Source: DAOUBP01 sp964513075 (lineage in GTDB: Bacteria; Chloroflexota; Anaerolineae; CG2-30-64-16). From it: a stretch of DNA of 64,000 nt. Below the pieces are notes generated by a model. It saw nothing but the letters and a program-made list of their open reading frames with translations. It searched no databases and was not told the DNA's origin. The translations under genes were made by a program, and so were the position numbers. Positions 1 through 7,212 of this stretch are shown in pieces (positions within the stretch are counted from its first letter, which is position 1; each line of letters opens with the position of its first letter). The stretch is taken from contig CAZELR010000016.1 of NCBI GenBank assembly GCA_964513075.1, positions 1-64,000 of the forward strand, in the 5' to 3' direction.

Positions 1-2
1 AT

Positions 3-89
3 GGCTGCCAGCAGTGCCGCGCCAAACCGGCGCATGATGGGCCTCCGTGGGGCGGTTTCGAGGGAGTTATCAGCCATATGAAACCATAG
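3..89 (+). CDS. possible 3' end of an upstream gene (partial)
   Basis: One frame is open from the window edge to a TAG at 87-89. It reads as a short tail containing Cys-Gln-Gln-Cys, followed by a Gly/Pro/Trp-rich stretch and ending in HMKP. A CxxC pair near a C-terminus would fit a zinc ribbon. It is too short to assign, and the other two forward frames also stay open for tens of bases, so this is only a plausible gene end. Confidence 0.3.
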   Translation, partial: GCQQCRAKPAHDGPPWGGFEGVISHMKP

Positions 90-118
90 ATCGTGCACAG
101 CGTCAAGGTTCGTCCAGT

Positions 119-317
119 AATTCCAAATGTAACCGCCAGCGCAGGCATCCTGAGCGGAGTTCCGCCCGCAGTCTGGGCGGAACGCAGTCGAAGGAGGCCG
201 GAGCGGGCAGGGTGGGCCGCATCCTTCGACTCCGCACGGCGCAGGTTGTGGACAGTGGGACGCTGTGGAACTCGTGCGCCGTGCTCCGCTCAGGATGCTT
301 CGGATACATTTGGAATT
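119..317. repeat. nested inverted-repeat element (about 200 bp)
   Basis: The outer arms are AATTCCAAATGT (119-130) and ACATTTGGAATT (306-317), perfect complements. Inside them lie GCATCCTGAGCGGAG (145-159) and its exact complement (284-298). Three local stems follow: 159-167 with 175-183, 187-195 with 222-230, and 234-243 with 275-284. The whole folds like a multi-arm cloverleaf. Open frames here look like shadows of the repeat, and no ribosome site precedes them. I read it as a REP/MITE-like mobile or structural repeat between genes. No transposase is present. Confidence 0.75.
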
Positions 318-406
318 GCTGAGGTGCGTCTGGCAGGGCGATTCAGGGACCGCGTGTCAGACCGGCAAAAGCCTCCATTCCGGACACTTTTGGATTTTCC
401 TGGGCG

Positions 407-469
407 TTGGAGGCGTTGCATGTATACTATGCTATAATGTGGGCATGCTGCTGCAGGCAGCAGCATGCC
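407..469 (+). promoter_or_regulatory. promoter and perfect palindrome before the giant GH-like gene
   Basis: A perfect TATAAT lies at 433-438. The best -35 candidate, TTGGAG at 407-412, sits at a poor 20-bp spacing, so the -35 is uncertain. Immediately downstream, GGCATGCTGCTGC (442-454) and GCAGCAGCATGCC (457-469) form a perfect 13-bp inverted repeat across the expected transcription start. It could be an operator or a 5' hairpin that affects mRNA stability. The gene starts at 521 behind GGAGG (511-515). Confidence 0.6.
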
Positions 470-520
470 TGCCAGTTTTCGCTACACTGAACGCAAGGCG
501 CACCCATCCGGGAGGCAGTT

Positions 521-3500
521 ATGCGACTCGAAGATTACCCTCGCCCCAAAGACGATAATCGTCGCGGCATTCATTGGTCGGCCTCAGTCTATCACCCCAC
601 CGGCGCGGCATTGGATTTCTGGATCGGTGAGCTCCAGGCCATGAAGATCAAGTGGGTTAAGATCATGGACGATGGCGGCGGCTCATCACTGGAGTTATGC
701 CAGCGATTATTGGCTGCCGATATCATGCCGATCGTCCGTTTTTACCGTTTGGAACCCAACCCGGGCCATATCGGCGGGCGTGAGGAGGATACGCTGCGCA
801 GGTTGGTGGCGGTGGGCGTGCGCTATTTTGAGACCAACAACGAGCCCGACCTGAGCGGCGAGTGGAAGGGCGGCCGCATGCCGTCCAACTGGTTCGACAT
901 CGTGATCGATAATTTCATCATCGATGCCGATAAGGTGCTGGCGGCAGGGGGGCTGCCGGCGTTACCGGCGATGGGGGTGGGGAGCAATTCTGATCCTGTG
1001 GCGGCCGTGGTGGCCAGGGGCCGTGCCGATATCTTTGAGCGGGGCGCCTGGGTGGCGATCCATAACTACACGGTGAACCATCCGCTGGATTATCCTTACG
1101 ATCCGGTGAACCAGGAGGGGCAGCCGATCAGCCAGGAGGAATACGACCGCCTGGGGCCCTGGGCGTGGGAGGGGCGACCGCGGGAGCTCATTAACCAATG
1201 GCGAGAGGCCGATAAGAATCCGGGCGATAGGTTGGAAGACGACTCGGTCTCCTGGTTGGCGTTCCTCCTGATGGATCAAATGGTTGTCAGGGCGTTGGGT
1301 TACCCTGTGCCCATCATCAGTACGGAAGGCGGGGCGGTCGTTGGCTGGAAGGAGGATCGGCGCTATCCGCGCATCAGCCCTAGCACGCAAGCTGACTGGA
1401 CGATCGCGATCACCGAGTTCATGCAAGGCACGCGGGAGATCCATGGGCTGCACTGCCCCGATAGCTATTTCGCGGTGTGTCATTGGCTGATCGCTAATTA
1501 TCGCGCCGGCTTTCTGATGCCGACATGGGAGAGCCAGTCGTGGTACACCGATTGGTGGAACGGCGATTTCAATCTCAAGGGTGAGATGCCGGTGGTGGCG
1601 CGGCTGAAGGCGCTGCCGAGCGTATCCATAGACCAAACACGCAAAGCTGTGGTGGCCGGACGGGTCACACGTTCCGACACCGATGCGCCGTTAGCCGGGC
1701 TCACGGTGAAGCTGTTGGCGCAGGGACGTGACGTGGCCGGCACGCTGACGGGGACCGACGGGCATTTCCGGTTCGAACGCCTGGCAGCCGGCATCTATGA
1801 CTTGTCCATCGCACCGTGGGGCATGGTCCGCCACGGCGTGACAGCCGCCGAAGAGCCGGTTCAATCTGTGACGATCCGGCTGACCGGCGGCAGCAGCAGC
1901 GTCTTGACCGGCGTTGTGCAGACGGCAGCCGGTGCGCCGGTGGTGGGCGTCCAAGCCACGTTGCAGCGCGACGACAGCGCGGTCGGAAGCGCGGTTACCG
2001 GTGCCGACGGCGCATTCCGGTTCGAGGGCTTGCCGTTGGGCACCTATCGTCTGGCCGTGCCGCGTATCACGGTGTCAGGCATCACGCTGGATGGCTGGCA
2101 GACCAAGAATCTGCGCCTTACGGGCGGCGCGGCGGCCGGTCAGCGCTATGTCGTGGCGCGGCGCCGCCTGCTGCCGCCGGAGGAGACCGCCGGCAGCAGC
2201 ATTTTATACGGTACGGTGGCTGACGCGGCCGGTTCGCCGTTGCGAAATATCAAGGTCGAGATGCGGTGGCAGGGCGCGGACGCAGACACCGTCTTTCCCA
2301 CAACACTCTCCGGTCAAGACTCCTCCAAGCCGGCAGGGGCCTATGAGTTTCTGAGCAGTCGGGGCGTCTTCAGCCTGCGCGTGGTGCAGGGGGATTGGCC
2401 CAGCGATGTGGCCGATGGTCTGGACACCGCCAATGTGCCGGGCCGGGAAGGCCAACCGATCGCCTATGAAGTCGACTTCCGCCTGCAAGCAGTGGGCGGC
2501 GCGGCTCAGGTCGATGGCAGCGTGCCCGGTGGTCGCGCCGGTGCGCTGCTTACCCTGGAAGCCGCGGCCGGCGATGATCCCGCACCGCGCTCGGTCGCGT
2601 TAGCAGCCGATGGCAGCTTTGTCTTCCCCGACGTTGTTGCCGGCCGCTATCGGCTGAAGCTGGCTGATATCGGCGTTCTGGCGGATGACATCGTTGTCGA
2701 GTCGGGCAGCCTGTTCAAACTGATCTTTCCGATGGGCAGCCGGTTGGCGGGCCAGGTGTTGGCGCCACCCGACGGGCTGATCGCGGTGCTCCATGCCCCG
2801 GCTATTTGGAGTTGGACGCGGCAGGCGCCGCTTGACCGGCAGGGCGCCTTTGTGTTTGAAAATCTGCCGCCGGGTCGCTATCAGTTGGAGGTGGGCGGCC
2901 AGACGATCTCCGATGTGGTGCTGACCGGAGAGAACCGGCTGCAATTGGCCGCCATCGATCTGACACAGGGCCGCCGCAGCGTCGTGCGCGGCCGGGTGGC
3001 CGATGGCGCGGGCCAGCCGCAGCCGGAGGTGTTGATGATACTGCGGCGGGGTAGCGTCGTGGTGGCTCAAGTCAACACTTCGTCTGATGGCGCCTTCAAC
3101 TTCGCTAACCTGCCGACCGGCGTCTACACCCTGGAGGCGGTGGGGCTGGGGCAGGTGGCGGGCGATATTCTATTGGACGGTGAGCGCGAACAGGTTGTCG
3201 ACGTGCTGTGGCCGGACATGCGTCCGCGCGGCGTGCTCCAAGGACGTGTGTTGGATGCTCACGGCGCACCGGTGGCCGGCGTGCAGGTGCGCCTTCTGCG
3301 TGATGACGCCGAAGCTGCTTCTGTGCAGGCGGATGCGTTGGGCGCGTTTAGATTTTCCGAGCTGCATGGCGGACGGTACGCGTTGACCGTTGGCGAGCGG
3401 GCGCCTTTGGTTAGCGATATCATCCTGGATGACGATGCCATGATGACCTGTGACGTAACGCTGCCACCTGAAGCTACGAAGCCGGTGGCCCACTATCTGT

Positions 3501-3772
3501 TATTCGGCGCGCCACCGGCGCTTGGGCAGCCCGGCGCGGCCGAGGCGCGCCTGGTGTTGGGCCTGGCCTGCTATCCCATGGCGCGAGCGGGCGCGAGCGG
3601 CGGTTATTGTGTCTCTGATGCTGCCCAGGCGGCCCGGGTGACTATCGTCGGTGACCAGGTGTCGGCTGCTGACGAGCAGATGCTGCGCGCCGCCGGGTGT
3701 CAGGTGACGCGTTTGAGTGGAGACGGATACGCGCTTGCCGCAGCCTTGGAAAGCTTGTTTGCGGAGGGGTGA
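521..3772 (+). CDS. giant glycosidase-like / CNA-B-repeat protein
   Basis: This 1083-residue protein starts at the ATG behind GGAGG. Residues 1-365 resemble a clan GH-A TIM barrel: NNEPD (Glu108, acid/base candidate) and STEGG (Glu269, nucleophile candidate) have the usual spacing. Residues about 375-985 hold seven carboxypeptidase-regulatory/CNA-B-like beta modules, recognisable by the repeated GxxDGxFRFExLxxGxYxL pattern. The last 90 residues are a domain shared with the proteins at 3777-5111 and 16226-19684 and resembling half of a CWB2 cell-wall-binding repeat. There is no signal peptide or membrane anchor. That is odd for such an architecture, so the cellular location is unclear. The next gene starts 5 bp after its stop. 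No substrate can be assigned. Confidence 0.85.
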   Translation: MRLEDYPRPKDDNRRGIHWSASVYHPTGAALDFWIGELQAMKIKWVKIMDDGGGSSLELCQRLLAADIMPIVRFYRLEPNPGHIGGREEDTLRRLVAVGVRYFETNNEPDLSGEWKGGRMPSNWFDIVIDNFIIDADKVLAAGGLPALPAMGVGSNSDPVAAVVARGRADIFERGAWVAIHNYTVNHPLDYPYDPVNQEGQPISQEEYDRLGPWAWEGRPRELINQWREADKNPGDRLEDDSVSWLAFLLMDQMVVRALGYPVPIISTEGGAVVGWKEDRRYPRISPSTQADWTIAITEFMQGTREIHGLHCPDSYFAVCHWLIANYRAGFLMPTWESQSWYTDWWNGDFNLKGEMPVVARLKALPSVSIDQTRKAVVAGRVTRSDTDAPLAGLTVKLLAQGRDVAGTLTGTDGHFRFERLAAGIYDLSIAPWGMVRHGVTAAEEPVQSVTIRLTGGSSSVLTGVVQTAAGAPVVGVQATLQRDDSAVGSAVTGADGAFRFEGLPLGTYRLAVPRITVSGITLDGWQTKNLRLTGGAAAGQRYVVARRRLLPPEETAGSSILYGTVADAAGSPLRNIKVEMRWQGADADTVFPTTLSGQDSSKPAGAYEFLSSRGVFSLRVVQGDWPSDVADGLDTANVPGREGQPIAYEVDFRLQAVGGAAQVDGSVPGGRAGALLTLEAAAGDDPAPRSVALAADGSFVFPDVVAGRYRLKLADIGVLADDIVVESGSLFKLIFPMGSRLAGQVLAPPDGLIAVLHAPAIWSWTRQAPLDRQGAFVFENLPPGRYQLEVGGQTISDVVLTGENRLQLAAIDLTQGRRSVVRGRVADGAGQPQPEVLMILRRGSVVVAQVNTSSDGAFNFANLPTGVYTLEAVGLGQVAGDILLDGEREQVVDVLWPDMRPRGVLQGRVLDAHGAPVAGVQVRLLRDDAEAASVQADALGAFRFSELHGGRYALTVGERAPLVSDIILDDDAMMTCDVTLPPEATKPVAHYLLFGAPPALGQPGAAEARLVLGLACYPMARAGASGGYCVSDAAQAARVTIVGDQVSAADEQMLRAAGCQVTRLSGDGYALAAALESLFAEG

Positions 3773-3776
3773 GACG

Positions 3777-5111
3777 ATGAGCATCTTCCAACGGATCGCG
3801 ATGTTTTTCAGCAGGTTGGTGGGTACGACGACGCGAGGAACGATTGCGGCAACGCAGACGCGTGCATCTACGGCCCCGCGTGAGGCGGTGAACGATGCCC
3901 TGGCCTACGGTGTCGCCATTGAGGGGGCCGCGCCTGCGCCTGGAACGTGGTATTGGCAAGCGGTCCGCGTCCATCATCTCACGCCGGAAGAAAATGGCGG
4001 CAACCACCACATCTATATCGACATGCTTGATCCTGAACTGGGCGGCGGCAGTAATTCGATGGGGGAGCGTGTTTTTGGCGGGCGTGCGCGGGTTACCTGG
4101 AATGATGGGGAGCAGCTTGTTGTCGTAGATAAGCCGCTGAATGAGCCGGGCACTAACCTGCCGATGTGGAAGTGGCAGGTGTGCGCTGCGGAGGCGTTAG
4201 GCTTGCCGGGCCGGGAGCTGCCCTCGGACCGCGTGACTGGCCTGCATACGGGCCATCCGGACGAAGCGGTGGGGAACACGCTGTTTCACCATTCGTTCAG
4301 TGTGACCTTCGTGAAGGTGCAGGCGCCGGCGGTGGTGTACACCGATTCGGTGATTTATGGGGTGATCCATCACGCAGGTGGGCGCACAGCGGTGCTGCGG
4401 CAGAACGAGACCGCAGTGGCGCGGCAGGTGCTTGGCGCTGACGGCGCGTTTCGGTTTACCGACCTGGGGAGTGGGGAGTATATCGTTGCGGTGGAAGGCA
4501 CGCCATTGTGCTCGCAGCCGGTGCGCGCGGATGGCCGCAATCAGGTTCAGGTCGATCTTGACCTGGTGCTGGCTGACAGCATGATCTCTGGCCGGGTGCG
4601 TAATGGGACCGGCCGGGCATTGCGGCTCATCAGAAACGATGCCGCAGCCGAAAACACGGTCGACACCGCCGTTGTATCGGCGGACGAATCGTATCGGTTT
4701 GCCGGCCTGGCCGCGGGCGAGTATTGCGTCCTGATCGTCGGCGCGGGGGTGCGATCGGCTCTGCTGACCGTGGATGGCGCCAATTCCGTCACTGCCGACC
4801 TGGTGGCGCCCGCGCCGGCAAAATCCTTGGCCCACATCGTTTTGTTTGGTCCGGCGGGCGACCAGACGACGCTGGCGAACCTGCTGCTGGCCCAGGACTA
4901 CCTGATGACTTTCAAGCTTTCCTTCAGTTTCAGCGCGACCGAGGCGGCCAATGCCGGGTTGGTTACGATCATCGCCGGCGAAGATGCGGTGCCGGCTGGG
5001 GTGGCGACGCAACTTGCCGCGGATGGCACCCCGGTGCAACGCATTGCCGGCACAGTAGATGAAGTTGCCGACGCCCTGGCCGCCCGGATTGCGCAGCGTC
5101 AGGCGTTCTGA
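3777..5111 (+). CDS. beta-module protein sharing the CWB2-like C-terminal domain
   Basis: A 444-residue protein. The ATG at 3777 follows GGAGGGG inside the end of the preceding gene. After a short N-terminal segment, residues about 45-200 form a domain with HHLTPEENGG, HHIYIDMLD, and VTGLHTGHPDE; I recall similar domains in other Chloroflexota exoproteins, but not their function. Two CNA-B-like modules follow (about 205-360), each with an FxGLxxGEY-type pattern. The final 95 residues (AHIVLFG ... LVTIIAG ... GTPVQRIAG) match the C-terminal domain of the 521 protein. There is no clear signal peptide. Its stop overlaps the start of the glycosyltransferase gene by one base (TGATG), so the genes are probably translationally coupled. 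Confidence 0.75.
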   Translation: MSIFQRIAMFFSRLVGTTTRGTIAATQTRASTAPREAVNDALAYGVAIEGAAPAPGTWYWQAVRVHHLTPEENGGNHHIYIDMLDPELGGGSNSMGERVFGGRARVTWNDGEQLVVVDKPLNEPGTNLPMWKWQVCAAEALGLPGRELPSDRVTGLHTGHPDEAVGNTLFHHSFSVTFVKVQAPAVVYTDSVIYGVIHHAGGRTAVLRQNETAVARQVLGADGAFRFTDLGSGEYIVAVEGTPLCSQPVRADGRNQVQVDLDLVLADSMISGRVRNGTGRALRLIRNDAAAENTVDTAVVSADESYRFAGLAAGEYCVLIVGAGVRSALLTVDGANSVTADLVAPAPAKSLAHIVLFGPAGDQTTLANLLLAQDYLMTFKLSFSFSATEAANAGLVTIIAGEDAVPAGVATQLAADGTPVQRIAGTVDEVADALAARIAQRQAF

Positions 5112-7204
5112 TGATGGCGGGCGATCGGCCGGTGCAGGCGCCCTGGGCAGGCGGCCGTTGGTTGACGACGGGCGCGCTGCTCTTGATTACCGCCTTGGCG
5201 GCGGTCCTTCGTTTTTGGCGGCTGGATGCGGTCCCGCCAGGCTTCCACTACGATGAGGCCTACGAAGCCTTGGAGGCCTGGCGGGTGCTGACTCAGCCGG
5301 GTTACCATCCCATCTTTTTCCCCGGCAATTTCGGCGTCGAGCCCATGTTCGTCTATCTGACCGCGCTGGCGTTTCGTCTGTTCGGCGAGGCGCCAATCGT
5401 GATGCGCGGGGCGGCTGCGCTGATCGGCGCCCTTACAGTGCCTACGTTGTATGCGCTGGGCCGCGAGTTGGTCCGCCTGGATGCGCGTATCCCGCCCTTG
5501 ACGCCGCTGCTGGCGGCCGCAGTGCTGGCGGTCATGCGCTGGCATATCATGTTCAGCCGCGTGGGCATCGAGCCGGTGCTGGTGCCGCTGTTCCTCGTGC
5601 TCCTGCTCTGGGGTTTCTGGCGCGGGATGCGAACGGGCAGCCTGTGGGCCTGGGGCGGCATGGGCCTGGCCGCCGGCCTGGGGCCCTACACGTACCCGGC
5701 CGGCCGGCTGCTGCCGGTCCTGGCCGCGCTGCTGGCTGGCCTGGCGCTGTGGTGGGCGCGGCGAGATCGCCGTCGCGGCCAGGGGACCAGCGATCCGCTG
5801 CGCGGCCTGCTCGTCGCCGGCTGTGTGGGGCTGCTGGTTTTTGCGCCGTTGGCGGCCCAGTGGGCGCAGCATCCCGATCAACTGTTTCTTCGCAGCAGCC
5901 AGATCTCGGTGGGGTCGGAGAGCGTGGCCGCGGGCACGCCCATGCAGAACCTGGTGGCCACTTTGGGCATGTTCAACCTGCACGGCGACGTCGACCCGCG
6001 CAACAACGTGCCGGGCTTGCCGGTGCTCGACTTGCTGTTGAGCATGCCTTTTCTGCTTGGCGTGGGGCTGTTGGCCTGGCGCGTGCGCCGGCCGGCGTTT
6101 ATGGTCTGGTGGCTGGCCACGGCGGCGATGCTTGTTCCCACGGTGTTGAGCGAGTACGCGCCGCATTTTCGGCGGGCCCTGGGGGCCGCACCGCTGGTGG
6201 CGTTGGCGTGCGGCCTGGGTCTGGCCGTGCTGCTGGGCCGGCAGGATGGCGCCTTCGGCGCCGCGGCAGGGGCGGTGACGCCTGCTGGCGAGGCGTTAGC
6301 CCGCCCTCACGATCGTCTGCGGCAACTGGGCCGCGCAATCGTGGTTGCTGCGATCTTGCTGGGCAGCACCATCTACAGTGTCACGGCTTATTTCGGCGTG
6401 TGGGGCCGCAGCGCTGCGCTGTACTACGCGTACGATCAAGGGCTGTGGGAGGTCGGACAGTATGTGCTGCGGCTGCCGGCCGCTGAGCGCGTGTATGTGA
6501 CGCCCCGGCCGGCGAGCGATATGACGCTGGCCTTTGCCTGGCGCGACGGACGCCCCGTGCGCCATTTCGACGGCCGGCATGCGTTCGTGGCCCAGGCCGG
6601 CGAGAGCGCCGCGCCCGCGGAGGCGGCTACGTACATCGTGATCGAGCACGAGGATTTTCGAGGCGCGCGGGTATTGCACGAGCTGTATCCCGCGGCAACC
6701 GAGGTCAAGACTTTTTTGGATCGGGAGGGCCAGGTCTACGCTCGCGCGTATCGGCTTTCGGCAGGAGCCAGTCCGGCGCGCGGCCCGCGGCATGTGCTGG
6801 CTGCCCGCTGGCCCGGCCTGGCGCTGAAGGGCTACGATCTGGACAGCCCGAGCTACAAACCCGGCGCGCTGATTTATCTGCAGCTCTGGTGGCAGGCATC
6901 GGCGGCTCCCGCGACGGATTGGACCGTTTTCACCCATCTGTTGGGGCCGGTCAAGGCCGATGGGAGCACCGTTTGGGCCGGGCAGGATGGGCGGCCCGGC
7001 CAAGGCAGCGCGCCGACGACGACCTGGACGGCCGGCGACCTGATCCTGGATGAGTATCAGCTTCGGGTGCCGCTGGACGCGCCGGCCGGCGATTATCAGA
7101 TCGAGGTCGGGTTGTATGACTTGGCGGCGGATGCGCGGCGCGGGCTCCTGTCCGACCCGGCCGGCCAAGACCATTTGATTATCGGCACTCTACGCGTCGA
7201 GTGA
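5111..7204 (+). CDS. GT39-family (ArnT/PMT-like) membrane glycosyltransferase
   Basis: A 697-residue polytopic protein. The first transmembrane helix (about residues 20-35) is followed by an external loop with FHYDEAYEALEAWR, the Asp-Glu motif typical of GT-C enzymes that use polyprenyl-phosphate sugars. About ten hydrophobic helices span residues 20-440. A soluble C-terminal beta domain follows, with WTVFTHLLGP and a GDYQIEVGLYD ending, and the paralogue at 7213 has it too. The expected role is transfer of a lipid-linked sugar to an extracytoplasmic acceptor (protein, lipid or polysaccharide); donor and acceptor are unknown. The gene overlaps its upstream neighbour by 1 bp and the downstream paralogue closely follows. 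Confidence 0.85.
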   Translation: MMAGDRPVQAPWAGGRWLTTGALLLITALAAVLRFWRLDAVPPGFHYDEAYEALEAWRVLTQPGYHPIFFPGNFGVEPMFVYLTALAFRLFGEAPIVMRGAAALIGALTVPTLYALGRELVRLDARIPPLTPLLAAAVLAVMRWHIMFSRVGIEPVLVPLFLVLLLWGFWRGMRTGSLWAWGGMGLAAGLGPYTYPAGRLLPVLAALLAGLALWWARRDRRRGQGTSDPLRGLLVAGCVGLLVFAPLAAQWAQHPDQLFLRSSQISVGSESVAAGTPMQNLVATLGMFNLHGDVDPRNNVPGLPVLDLLLSMPFLLGVGLLAWRVRRPAFMVWWLATAAMLVPTVLSEYAPHFRRALGAAPLVALACGLGLAVLLGRQDGAFGAAAGAVTPAGEALARPHDRLRQLGRAIVVAAILLGSTIYSVTAYFGVWGRSAALYYAYDQGLWEVGQYVLRLPAAERVYVTPRPASDMTLAFAWRDGRPVRHFDGRHAFVAQAGESAAPAEAATYIVIEHEDFRGARVLHELYPAATEVKTFLDREGQVYARAYRLSAGASPARGPRHVLAARWPGLALKGYDLDSPSYKPGALIYLQLWWQASAAPATDWTVFTHLLGPVKADGSTVWAGQDGRPGQGSAPTTTWTAGDLILDEYQLRVPLDAPAGDYQIEVGLYDLAADARRGLLSDPAGQDHLIIGTLRVE

Positions 7205-7212
7205 GTTTATCG

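Noticed and set aside
47..558. Overlapping open frames on both strands in the first 0.5 kb
   Set aside because: They run through the nested inverted repeat, lack ribosome sites, show no recognisable domains, and one overlaps the real gene at 521.
962..1636. Long minus-strand open frames opposite the GC-rich giant genes
   Set aside because: They are Arg/His/Pro-rich shadow frames typical of high-GC coding DNA and have no domain signatures.
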